The position numbers were made by a program, and so were the translations under genes. The notes beneath the pieces are model-generated. The model did not search any database. It was not told where the DNA came from and worked only from the letters and a program-made list of their open reading frames with translations. Shown piece by piece: positions 30,283 to 41,251 of a stretch of DNA of 64,000 nt (position 1 is its first letter; every line of letters begins with the position of its first letter). Origin of the DNA: Gracilariopsis chorda (Eukaryota > Rhodophyta > Florideophyceae > Gracilariales > Gracilariaceae); NCBI GenBank assembly GCA_003194525.1, contig NBIV01000006.1, positions 62,001 through 126,000 on the forward strand, given 5' to 3'.

Positions 30283-32375
30283 TTGCTCTCACCGAGGCGC
30301 GATCCGTCGAAGCGACTGTCGGGGGACGGTCTCTTTGGCGCGGGACGTCGTTGAGGGCGGGCGCCTGGCGCTCAGTCCTTGGGACGTCGGAGTACTTCTG
30401 CCGGATGATCAAGTTCGGTATCCGGGACATGCCGCAAGTGGCATTCACGGAGGGCGAGGTAATTCCCCCTATCCTCCAAACAGAGGAAGACAGGGCGTTC
30501 GGTCTGGCCGATCTGGCGAAGGGCCTGAAGGAAGGTGTGTACGAGGACGTCGGGCGCGAACATGCCATGGAGATGGTGGCACGTGGTCGGCTGGTCTCAT
30601 CAGCGTTCGTCATCTGGCAAGGGGACGACATCGAGAAGAAGGGCCGGTTCGTCGTGAATCTGGCGAAGCAGAGCAAACACTGGCCGAAAGGCAGCATCAA
30701 GATGGAGACCATTCCGTTCTTCACGGTGGAGGCGGAACCGGGCGACTATCTGCTTTCGTTCGACATCAAGACGGGGTACCGGCACTTCTACCTGCACCCG
30801 GATATGCGGGACCTCTTCCTTTTCCATTACGAAGGGCGCTTCTACCGCTGTGTTGCGCTCCCGTTCGGATGGGGGCGATCCCCACTGTGGTTCACGAAGA
30901 TGCTTCGCGGCATCGTACGGCATTTACGCGACAAGTGCGGGTACCGCGTCCTCCCGTATCTGGACGACTTTCTGATTGCACCGTCGAGGCCCGGGAGAGC
31001 CGCTACCTTGAAGGACGTGACCGCCGCACAGGGTGTGCTAGACCGACTCATGCGTCGGTTAGGGATCGTGCAACACAAGGAGAAGGGCTTTTGGACTGGT
31101 GCACAGCGACTGGACCACCTGGGAATGCACTTGGACACCGTGGACATGCGCGTTTACGTTGCCGATCGGAAGGTGGCGCATGTACGGCGGCTCGCGAAGA
31201 AGGCGCTGCTCCTATCGCAACTGAATCGGAGGCGTGTGTCGCTCGCACGGCTACGACACTTCTGCGGTGTCTGTGTCTCGCTGACGTTGGCGCTACCGCT
31301 CGCCCGCTTCTACACTCGGTCCCTTTTCTTCGATATGGCTGGGGCGGAGTGCGAGGCACGCCGGAAAAAGTCCCCGGGGAGTGCCGCGGGCCGAGCCTGC
31401 GAGGCCCAGACGCTACCACGCGGACTTTTCCGCCGTACCACAGCACGGGAGTCGTCTGTGCGGCTGTCGCACTAGTCCATCCGCGACTTGCGCTTCTGGC
31501 GCTCTTTGACCCGGGGAGAGGGTCGCGATATACAGCCGTCGAGTCCGGACCTCTCCATGCACAGCGACGCAGCGGACGTCAGCTATGGTGGAACACTCGG
31601 AACCAACATGGCCCACGGTTCCCCGGGTTCGTGGGTGGCTCAAGGTTTGTGGAGCGCGGCCGACTGCGCCAAGTCCATCACCCTGCGAGAGCTTCGCGCA
31701 GTTCGACTGCTTCTGGCCCGATCCTTTGCTGCCTACGTGTCCGACCGCCGAATACGACGCCTGCTACTACACGAGGACAATCAGGCGGGCGTGTACATCC
31801 TGAACAGCATGGTATCCGCCAGCCCGGCGATGATGGCAGAGCTGCGCAAGTTGCAGAAGATGTTGCACGCCTTGAACGTGCGCTTGGACGCGCGTTGGAT
31901 ACCGTCAGCGGTCAACCGCTATGCCGACGCGCTGTCTCGGACGTGGGACCCGGGCGACGTTCCGGTCTCGCAGCAGCTGCTGGCGTCCATACAGGAGCAT
32001 TATCATCTCGACTCACCCGCAATCTACCACCGGCCCCTGAACGAGACTCGTCCGGCCCGACTCAAGCAGATCCGCGACCAGCTGCAGACATACTGCGGCG
32101 ACGGCAAAGCGCGCCTTTGGAACCCGCCCTTCGACGTCCTCCAGATCACCGTCCGCAAGATCGAGACGGAGTCAGCACGAGGAGTTCCGATCGCACCCTT
32201 CTGGCCAGCCCAGGCCTGGTTCGCGCGATTGAGAGGCTTAGCATCAGCGATGCATCTGCTGGACGGCAACCTAGACCACCTCACAAGAAACCGGTCCAAT
32301 CCAGGCTGGCGTCCGGTGGTAGCCGAAGTCAGACTCGAGGGGAATGGGCTAGCGGTATTCCGGCAGCTGTGCTAG
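30279..32375 (+). pseudogene. YR element reverse transcriptase - RNase H
   Basis: ATG 30279 overlaps the gag stop. RT blocks: KGRFVVNLAKQSKHW, FDIKTGYRHFYLHPD, VALPFGWGRSPLWFTK and catalytic YLDDFLIAP. After an in-frame TAG at 31473-31475 (VRLSH-stop-SIRDLRFW, where relatives usually have Gln) the frame continues with RNase H: MHSDAADVSYGG, ITLRELRAVRLLL, LLHEDNQAGVYILN and WIPSAVNRYADALSR. The end LWNPPFDVLQITVRKI and IAPFWPAQAWF is a block typical of DIRS-group RNase H. No methyltransferase follows. Confidence 0.85.
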
Positions 32376-33315
32376 GTCGGACAGGTTTCACTACCAATAC
32401 CGGTGGTGGAGAAGAGGCAGCATGGCTCTTGTCCGAGTTGGAGTGGTCCGAGAATACATGGACCACAAGAGCAAGTCAAGTTGCAAAATGGTTGCGCTTC
32501 TGTGACGAGGACATGCGCATCCCACTTCAGCAACGGAAGGGGACGTGCTCGCCTACATCGGGTTTCTTTCTATCGAAGGACAGGTCTCTGACGACTCTCT
32601 TCCACAGTACATTTCAGCCGTCTCAAGGTATCATGAGCTTCACTTCCTTCCGTCACCTACCAAGAGACCGATGGTACGCGCACTTATGAAGGCTTATGCA
32701 AGAGTTATGGAGACCGATGGTTTTGTTCGAGCGATCCGTGTGGGCTGCCCTGCGTCGCTCATTGCAAAAGTTGTGTCCGCTGGCCTGACCTCCGACGATC
32801 AGATCGATCTCGATGCTTGCGCAGCTACAGTTTTCGCCTTTTTGTTTCAGCTTCGAGCAGTGAGTGTCAAAAATCTGCGTCGTCGAGACGTGGTTATCTC
32901 CGATGGCCTCATTGAGGCGTCAATATTCCGACGCAAGGGGAAATCCATAAGGCGACCTTTAATGCTTCGCTACGCAAGCGCCGAGACTTGAGAACCGGAG
33001 AACCCGTTTGCTCTTATCAAGAAATGGGTTTGCTCGCATACGGACCCCGAGGCAGTGATGAATCTAAGTCTCTCGGATGCTCTGGACCGCTCCATGGCAC
33101 TAGTCAACGGGGTTCCTTCCACAGGTTGCCGATTTACTTCGCACAGCCCTCGCATCGGGGGATACAACGAGCTGCTCGGCCTTGGCCTCTCTAAGGAGTG
33201 GATAATGCGCCGCTTAGACTGGGAAAGCGAAGCCATGCTTCGCGTGTATCTGGACAGCTCAATTGTCCCTACCGACCACTCGCGATGGTTCTTTGCTCAT
33301 CTCCGTCCTTCCTGA
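32376..33315 (+). pseudogene. YR element tyrosine recombinase
   Basis: Catalyses integration of the circular cDNA. N-terminal helices (ENTWTTRASQVAKWLRFCDED) are in frame 2 until about 32525, where a one-base shift moves to the frame open from 32545 (LAYIGFLSIEGQVSDDSLPQ). An in-frame TGA at 32989-32991 (CGA to TGA likely) precedes the catalytic end. Visible catalytic set: Arg in FLFQLRAVSVKNL, HSPR (H-x-x-R, near 33142), Trp in RRLDWES, and the nucleophile Tyr in LRVYLDSS. It reads to TGA 33313-33315, 36 bp before the right repeat. Confidence 0.8.
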
Positions 33316-33351
33316 GATTCGCACCTCCGCCTGTTTTGCTACTTCATTTTC

Positions 33352-33516
33352 ATTTTGTGTACAGTGTGTATGCTGATGAAGATATGTTGGGAAGTAGCGT
33401 GGAGCTGGTCGTACAGTACAGCTACCACACGTGTCGAGGCGCCACAGTCGGTACTTAGCGACGAGCTACGCTCGTAACCGGCGGCGCCGGACTCCCTCCT
33501 CATGTCTATTTCTCTC
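33352..33516 (+). repeat. Right terminal direct repeat of the YR element
   Basis: Second copy of the 165-bp repeat, with the paired hairpins at 33461-33475 and 33478-33490. A weaker echo of the repeat end (ATGTCTATCTCTCTT) stands about 70 bp downstream near 33588, so the element may extend beyond 33516 as expected for split direct repeats. Confidence 0.85.
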
Positions 33517-36500
33517 CCCCCTCACCCGCGCGCATGCACACTGACACTCTTTGGCTTGCCAACAGGCCTCAGTTTGGTTCCTCAACATGTCTATCTCTCT
33601 TCTTTGTGGTCCGTGGGGACCTTGGGGCATTTCTTTCTTTTTTTCCAGCTTTAATTGTCCGAAATCTTTAGTCAAATAAACCGTACTCGAATCTTCATTT
33701 TCATGGAATGTAATGAAGTCACGTACTGGAGTCATCAGACATATTGCGAATGATGGAGTTCGCAACTGGCTGGCCCATCGTGGTGTTGTTGGAACAGAAG
33801 TACTGACGCAGATCAGTCACTTCAAGTGGTATTATATACATATCCTAAGATGGACAGTACCTTTACCAAGCTGGCTTTGCATGGCAAGGATGTGTCTCAT
33901 AACGGGTTGACACGATATGTTACTTAGACCTAGTTTGGTATTGTATTAATTCCTGTGAGGCCTCGGTAGCGGTGTGAAAAGCCACAGACGAGCCATGAAT
34001 GTTGGTGTTGCCTTGCAAGCAACGGGGCTAGGAAAACAGGGCAAAGATGTGTGCACAAGCGATGAATATATCGCGAGTGTGAAACGGTGTTGCGGAGGGG
34101 CGCACATTCAGAGCAGCCAGGTGGATATTTGTAGCAGAAGATCCTGTGGCAAACAGAACAATAAACGAAAGAGCCAAGCAATAATAGTCAGCTGTAGAAC
34201 ATGTGAAGATATCTTCGCAACAAAGAACTATGGCTCAGAGACAATGAAGTACTGATACTATAGGTGCTCTTTTGTCGTAAACGACTTAGGATTCCGCACG
34301 GTCGGACCTAAGGGTTAAGAGTTGAGGGTGTTGGTTGGCCTTCGCCTCCCTCACCTAGCAGGTTGCCTTTTGCTAGGCTTCGAAACCATGCAGTACTCTG
34401 ATTGTAATGTCTAAATGTGTGGCTCTCCACTACTACATTAAGAATAAGTAAAAAATCTTATAAGTAGTGGAGACTGATTACAATGCCATACTACTATTCG
34501 TATTTCACATCCCTCCATAAAGGGGGTTCTTTCAAAAACTTTGCTAGCAAGTCAGGTAATGTAGCAGAAAGCTATGAATTTCATCCTAGACTGAACTCAT
34601 TATTCGGTGATCTGATACCATAGCATCCTGAATTCTGCACCTATTATCCAGGGCTGGAGGGTATGCGCATAGTCCAATTGTCTATAAACGCCCGGGGTCA
34701 GCGGCCTCCAAGTGATCTCGAGCGAGACCACTTCTTCTAGCTTTGGCCACCTAAACCTTCTCTTAGAGCTGTCTGCGCCTTGCTGCCTTCCACACTACTC
34801 TATCCCACTCTCCATCTATGATTTTGCAGCTCTGTCTCTTGTACGTCGTGAAAGACTCTGATGCCTCGATCTGGTTACGAGATCAGACGACATACTCACC
34901 ACCATGATATAAAGTGTGTCGGACCTCGGGCTTTGGTCGGGCACGTTATCAGGCGAAGCTCTGACTGGTGCAGTGTTATACATGAAGTTTGGGTCACACA
35001 GTCATGGTTACCACTGCTTTTTCTGCCGCCAGTTGTCATGTTGCCTTGGTTGGTGGTTACCATCAAGGCCATCGTTACTACCTCGTGGCAGCCCATCCGA
35101 ACTACTAGAGCCCTTCACAGGACTTGGGGCTTTTCTCCTTTCCGTTTTCATGTTTGTCTATTGGCATTGCACGTCAGTGCTGGTACTCTCGAGCTACGAA
35201 TCTATTTCCAATCTACTCTCCGGCAAATAAGGGTACAGAAAGGACTCTTGTCGTCCGGTATCGTCAAAGCAGGCGACATAGCCCTTACAGAATTCTTATT
35301 ACTCTGGTATTATGCTTCCAGTAACACTGTTAAATAGTATTCAAATTCATCCAAAAGTGTTCTGGGGACGGTAAATGGGTTTTCAGTTTTCTCAGTGGGA
35401 TTGTGTAAACATTTGTCAAACGTTTCGTACAATACATAAACGTTAGGCACTGAATCTGGCTAACGGTTTAACCTACTAATTTTCAATCCATTAAACAATA
35501 GCAAAACGTCAACCTTAAGTACATAAGCTTAGGTTTCCTACTGAAATAGTTGAATCTTTTCTGCAATCCGACAAGGGCGATAGTATTAATGAAATATAGT
35601 CTTTGTTGCATAACAGGCAACTTAAAATTGTTTGAGATTCTTTTTTGTGTTAATAATTCTACTGTTCTATCAATTTGCATCGGCTTCCAGTACAAATTCG
35701 TCCTAGACGTGGCCTGAAATTAAGCTTAATAATGCTTTGACTAGACGCTCCAACGATGTTGTTTCAAACTGGACAATATTAACCAAGCGTCCTCTTTTCT
35801 CCATACTAAACTACTTTTAAGATCATAAAAATATAATTCTCAGAAATGGTAAACGGTTTTCTTCGACCTGTGTTCTAGTTTCAAGTTTTCTCTAATGAAT
35901 GCACATAAATAATTACATACTTGCTGAACTTTAGCAGCATTGAAAGTCTTCATTTCCATGATATTCTTTGAACCCTCTTACTTCTGCGAGCTTTCAAATA
36001 TGGGGCTGGCGGAACTAGGAGCTTCGTCACTGTCTTCATGTGCTGGTTTTGGTTGGACTTGGGTAGCATATATTTCTTGTTTGCGAAGAAATGCTACGTC
36101 AGCCAGCCTATTGATGGCATTTGGGGCCTCAGACCTAGAAATATTGGTCATGGTATGTTTGTGAAAGCAAAAGCTCTGTAGACAACGTAGAAGAAGTTTT
36201 TATATTCTATTTGTAGTGGTTAGCTATAAATTACGAGAGTATTACTGTATTAACATTTTTACTACGGGTTCATATGCGCATATGTCGTATTTTAATCTGA
36301 TTTACTCTCTATTTAACCGTTTAATTATGCAGTGTGCACAAAGACAAGACTAATAAAAGAGGCCATGTGGATGGCCGTCGATTGTCTCTTCTATGAAATT
36401 ACGGGCATCAAATCGCCACAGCGCAAAACAAAACTCAAAAGCACATGCATCCACGGTTCCCGATGCGCTTCCATGACCACAAAATCCAATAATACACCGA

Positions 36501-36789
36501 TTACAGCGTTTTACAATAAAACATCACGCGAGTAACGTCTCTACTACAGAAACACTAGCTTTGTTTTGAATGAACTCTGGGTAACGTCAAAACTACAACT
36601 ACCTCTACAACTTTGTCAATAATTGTGTACTTCATCCAAATATGACGTTCGCTACACTTGCACTGCTTCTATCTTTTAACCATATTGGCTGACTAGAATA
36701 ATGCAACTAGTAATTCCAGACAGCTTCTTTCAGTAAAACCATAACTTTCATAACCTTGTAACAGACGTAAAATACAAAATATTTCAACT
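33517..36789. other. Unassigned, AT-rich with possible LTR debris
   Basis: No protein recognised. 33974-34255 (plus) and 33466-33765 (minus) are open but featureless. Near 34598-34612 the minus strand reads TGGTATCAGATC, like a copia primer site for initiator tRNA-Met, and a TATA-like CTATAAAC stands near 34682 on the plus strand, so fragments of copia LTRs may be buried here. An 11-bp inverted repeat (34424-34434 / 34463-34473) lies to its left. From 35340 on the sequence is AT-rich with only short frames. Confidence 0.35.
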
Positions 36790-36798
36790 AGTACGTTC

Positions 36799-37200
36799 AT
36801 GCGATGTACACTCGAAGACTATAAATCTACAGTTACTTTTCGACAAAACATTATCAAAAGTATAACTCAAGAGGTTATCGATCTTCTTGAGGACCCTAAT
36901 ATATTCACACACACAGCCCATAATACTGTGACGAATATTTATCAAATAATCGAAAGTCATTCCTCCACCAACTACTTAAGCCTCAAAACCGAAGCCTTGA
37001 TTCTATCTCGCAATTGAGCCATATCCAAGTTCATCGCAGCATATATTTCAATTCGAAACGAGGAAATTGTGGCAATCACGCCAGGCCTCTCTACTAGAAT
37101 AGTTACGGTCAAGTACATTTTGCGAGGCTTCGTGAACGTCTGTCGTGTCTCCCAACTTTTTATCTGACTTATGCTCGACTTACCACCTGTGATAAACAAA
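36799..37200 (+). pseudogene. copia-type gag fragment
   Basis: Open 36799-37017, then one TGA and the same frame continues: SRN-stop-AISKFIAAYISIRNEEI, then VKYILRGFVNV. This follows the pattern of UBN2-type copia gag (a helix, 'sv.efi..i..l', then 'v..iL.GL'). Weak on its own; supported by the downstream fragments in matching order. Confidence 0.4.
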
Positions 37201-39580
37201 GAAGCACAACAACGCCATTTTCGATACGAAAAAGATCCTTAAACACAATTCTTACAGTCCAAGAAAAGCAACATTACAGCCAATCACACTATAAGTTCTT
37301 GACCGCACCTTTTCGAATAACAAATTCGGATCTAAGGCCTTGGCTTATACCAGGGTTTCGGAAGTCGCAGCATTCACAAAGCCAGAAAATAATTTAGCAA
37401 AATGGTCGATGCTCTACAATACATACGAAAACAACAAGGACGAGATGTATGCACAAAAAAGCAATCTATTACCAACCTCGATGCAAACTGAACACAACTC
37501 GACTAAACCAGACCTTCAGTAGCTCTAAATGGTTTTATTAAGAGCTGTGGTACGTACACATGCAATTCTATACCTCGGACAACAATCAGACAGCACACCA
37601 CACAAAACAGAACTTACTTTACTACCAATATTGTAACACATCTAGCAATGAAACTGGTGTCAAACCTACGATGCCGACTTTGATGATCGGCGAAATTCAA
37701 GTTAATCTCATATCTGTACGCTCGTATTCGAAACATTTAAGACCATTCACCTTGACCTTCCATCATTAAATCATTCTAAGATGTACAATACCGCTGAAAC
37801 TCCTTGGTACTGCATCTTGGACCAACAACTGCTACACTCTCAACATAAGGATTTACGATCGTTCTGTAAAGAAAGCGCATACGAACCGTTTAAAACATTC
37901 ACACCATAACAGCACACGGTAATTGTTCGTCTTTGCAAGCTTGTCCCACCCACGTCCAAGCCTCGGGCACCCACCACCACATTACTGAGCTCATGCCTTT
38001 CATTTAAACGGAGACCTCCTGCCGCAAGCAATGGAATCTCCTCCTAAACACTATTTGACAACTATACCGTTGCCTTTCGCAAATTGCATACTATATAAAA
38101 TCATGCATCTCCCAACCAACTGGCCCAACAAGAAATTTTAGGAGAAATGAGAGTGCATTTGGAGCGCCTATGACTGATTTGGACGATGAAAGGACGCTAA
38201 ATGAAGGCCGTATCGAGATCTCAGAATATCTGCCTCTGGCCTAGACTTGAGCTGTCTAAACGGAAGTTCCAAGGAGCGCGAGAGGTACGCAGGTGTAATT
38301 CTGGCCATACAATTTGCATTCAATGTATACTCTACGTGCAATCCTTTTAAAGCGACCACACTCCATTTGCAACCTGTGCGACATAAACAAAAAGAAAACG
38401 TTACATTTGTTTGGGCAGGGGGTGTCCATTTTGAGGATATACGGGGTTCTGCCTGGAGCAAAGTGCAGTCTGAGACCCACCAATATTGCACTCTTACTGC
38501 ACTCCTCAAAGTGCAAAAACTTCTTTTTGGGTGGCCTTTCTCCCAGTGATCAAGCAAATCCGCACACCCAAGCTAAGAAACATCTACCAAGATAATTCGT
38601 GCAACAGTGGCTGCGTACAGGTATGCATAAACCAGATACCACGCTCTAAATAATTCTCCAAGCATCAAATTGGTAGGATAGTCGCGTTAGATGTTGTTGG
38701 ACAAACGCTGCGCACCTCTACTCACATTACAATATATTTCAAAAACTTTATTGAGTTATTTAGCATCTATTGTTCCCTACACTTCTCTCCCAACAGAAAC
38801 GAACACAGAACGTCTTCCCGTCCATAGTTCGACAACTGGAAAACGCCACATGTCAAACGCCTGCCTTATTTCTCTCCGACAATATCAAATTATATATCAT
38901 CAATATCGTTAAGCCACAAATTCATACCATGGAACACTGTAGCTCACCTCAGCCACCTCTACTCTGCAGCAGAATCCAATGGCAGAACAGATAAATCGGG
39001 CCCTTTGTTCCGTGGTACGTCCACTCTTCATAACAGCCGGCTGGGTGTTGAGCGTTGAAAAGATGTTGTCGGTGGCAGAGCTTTTAAATATAGCCTAAAC
39101 TCTCACTACACAACTGACCAGACACCGCATGAGGCACGTATTGGGTCACTTTCTAGACCCAAAGCTCTATCTCCCTTGGGCCAGCAACCCAACTTAGAAC
39201 TACAAGAGACTCGCTGCCAATATAGCGTAACTTTACATGTAGTATACTAAATATGCAGTATCAACCTCCCGAATATCATTTTGATGGGCTTAAGCACCGG
39301 AAAATACATTCAGATCGCCTACCCTAAGTTTCATCTTTACAACATCAGCAACAACTCTGCCGCCACTCAATCCAGAGCATTTAAATCACATTCTACGTAG
39401 AACTTGCTCCACCATCACGCCTTACATCCCACACCATCATCTCAGGAACGGGTCTCGTAGTACGCAGAATCTTTAAATTGCAGGAAAGTTCACCATCAAA
39501 AACTGGAAGAACTGAATGTGATGCACAGATTTGAATAGCTTCCAAAAACCCAGCTTCCCATCCTTCCTATACCATCATCC

Positions 39581-40145
39581 ATGAAGTACAGGTACCAACT
39601 CAAAAGCAACAGCAAAGTTACTGCATACAATGCCTACTGCTCTGTTCGAGGTCGAATACTCTACCACGAAGAATCTAATTTTAACAGCACCGCTTCTCAT
39701 CTCTCACACAAGAACTACGTCCGACGCATATTCGCTCTAGGTGTCGAGAAGAACTTCTTTCATGAAAAGTTTGACAACATATGCTCTTTTACCCAGAAAC
39801 GCTATCGACAACCAAACTCTACTCACATCAAGCAAAATTCACGATTGGACGGCTCATGCGCGCAAACGGAGTCTGACGGCTGAATATTGTTGAAGTTCTA
39901 CGGCTCTCCGTTTGTCGATGACTATTTTCCAAGCCTGGAAGTACCTAAAACCTATCGTGTACAAACAATCTGCAAACGACAATACTCTGTTTATTTCTCG
40001 CAGATCCAACAGAGAACACACCATAATTTGCCTCAGCAGGGATGGGTACCTGATCATCGCCGCCAACAGAGAACTAATCCACACACTCTTCTTGAACGTG
40101 CACCAGAAATATTCCATCAGAAAGCTGGGAATTCCAGCTAATTAA
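39581..40145 (+). pseudogene. copia-type reverse transcriptase fragment
   Basis: Frame 2 from 39581 shows YNAYCSVRGRILYHEES and YVRRIFALGVEKNFFHEKFD, matching the copia RT start (KARLVARG... then the DVKTAFL region). Frame 0 from 39912 shows IFQAWKYLKPIVYKQSANDN and LSRDGYLIIAANRELIHTL, followed by HQKYSIRKLGIP. These match 'F......YVDDlliag...li..l...L...F.mkdLG', with YVDD degraded to SRDG. At least one frameshift lies between the two parts. Confidence 0.55.
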
Positions 40146-40315
40146 TGAGTTTGGAAAGTGTCGATACAACCTAATGGAGCCAGAATCCTATCACGGACCA
40201 ATATCATCTCCCGAGAAGTACATAGATGGGCGTTGGATAGGCGTGCAAACGTCTGATTAAGTGCACTTCTAGAGCATGACGGGGGCTATCCAACCTAGTA
40301 CTAACCATGCATTAT

Positions 40316-40320
40316 CAGAT
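40316..40320. repeat. Target site duplication, left (CAGAT)
   Basis: CAGAT directly before the 5' LTR of Ty3 copy 2; the same pentamer follows the 3' LTR at 52004-52008. Confidence 0.9.
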
Positions 40321-41147
40321 TGAAGTGAAACGCCCTCAGGGAGGGATTCTGGGTGCTTGATCGTTTTCCCGATATTATCGGTTGTGTAGTGTGTGTATGA
40401 ACTACGCCCCACAATGGTGGGTATGGACACGTGGGACACGGTTTTGGGTCAATTGGCGGTTGGCCACAGTAGTGGATGTTGCCACGAAATGTGGAGTATT
40501 TTAATTAATATTACTTATTATTTTCACACCCATTTCTGGGAAGCTAGTACTTAGTGCGACGGCGCACTGCCGTCGCACCAGTAAACCTTCCCCAAGAAGG
40601 GACCCCAACCTGGGGAATTGGCTCTAGTTGTTGACGCTTGCGCGCGTACTCTACTCCTCCTTGGAGGGAAACGCCGTAAACCACGGGACATCTAACCCCC
40701 TTGCACATCTAAAGAAGCCCATCCTTAGGAGTATAATTGTTTCAATCATATTGGTGTTTCGCCCTGTATAGGGAGTCCTGTCCCCCGGCATTGCCGTATC
40801 TGTTCGTCGCTCTCGCGACTCACTTTGTCCTCTCTTCCTCCTCTTCGCCCTTCCTTTTCCCCCTTTTTAGGGTAGCACTTCCCGCTACCCGCGGCCTTCG
40901 TGTGCGCATCCGCTCACACACCCCCACTTACGTGGAAACATACCTCTACTGAGGATCACACCCCGCTCAAGCGGATACCGATTCTTCGCCTTCACCTCCC
41001 TGCCCGAGTCGCGACAGGTGTCCCTGGTCTTACAAACCGACTTCGCCGTGACACCTCTGGGAGGGCTCTACCCAACTGGACTCACCTCGTGAGAGGAAGA
41101 TCCCGAACGTCTTTCGGTGTTTTTCCCCTTTGGGGCATTGCACCACA
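40321..41147 (+). repeat. 5' LTR of Ty3 copy 2
   Basis: 827 bp, TGAAGTG...CACCACA. Contains the conserved 25-nt hairpin at 40554-40578 and the row of three mini-hairpins seen in the other LTRs (near 40921-40980). Confidence 0.95.
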
Positions 41148-41150
41148 AAG

Positions 41151-41171
41151 TGGTCTCCCGACCTAGAATCG
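41151..41171 (+). promoter_or_regulatory. Primer binding site, Ty3 copy 2
   Basis: Same 21 nt as in copy 1, starting TGGTCTCCCG three nt after the LTR. The complement has the layout of a tRNA 3' end. Confidence 0.7.
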
Positions 41172-41251
41172 GGTTTTGTTTTCCCTCTTACGAGGTTTGT
41201 TTTTATTTACCGGAAGTTTCGTGATCGTTCCCGTCGTAACGGTATGTTCTC

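Larger units (their letters stand above)
29404..33516 (+). mobile_element. Tyrosine-recombinase retrotransposon (DIRS/PAT/Ngaro-like)
   Basis: Encodes a gag-like protein, RT, RNase H and a tyrosine recombinase instead of an integrase, between 165-bp direct repeats (29404-29568 and 33352-33516, one mismatch). YR elements with direct rather than inverted termini are the PAT/Ngaro type; no methyltransferase domain was seen after RNase H. The gag stop and pol start overlap (ATGA, 30279-30282). Lesions: in-frame TGA 29860, TAG 31473 and TGA 32989, plus a one-base shift near 32525. All three stops can be explained by C-to-T change of CGA or CAG. No target duplication is expected for this mechanism. 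Confidence 0.85.
36790..40315 (+). mobile_element. Second Ty1/copia-type element, heavily eroded
   Basis: Recognised only by piecing degenerate stretches in the right order on the plus strand: gag-like helices at 36799-37200; a protease-like WYCILDQQLLHSQHKDL near 37803; integrase-like LSDNIK...SNGRTDKSGP near 38870-39000; and RT-like pieces at 39581-40145. Frames change many times. The plus strand is rich in A and C, like the sense strand of many retroelements. Ty3 copy 2 inserted at its right end; I could not find its RNase H beyond 52008. Confidence 0.45.

Noticed and set aside
30062-32689. 875-codon open frame on the plus strand across the YR element
   Set aside because: It overlaps the RT-RNase H frame, and only its last about 60 codons carry recombinase sequence. 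The rest is Arg/Pro/Gly-rich shadow translation of a GC-rich region.
34598-34890. Possible copia LTR with primer site
   Set aside because: The TGGTATCAGATC match is on the minus strand, while the nearby TATA-like site and copia fossil are on the plus strand. No LTR ends or second LTR were found, so it is not called as a feature.
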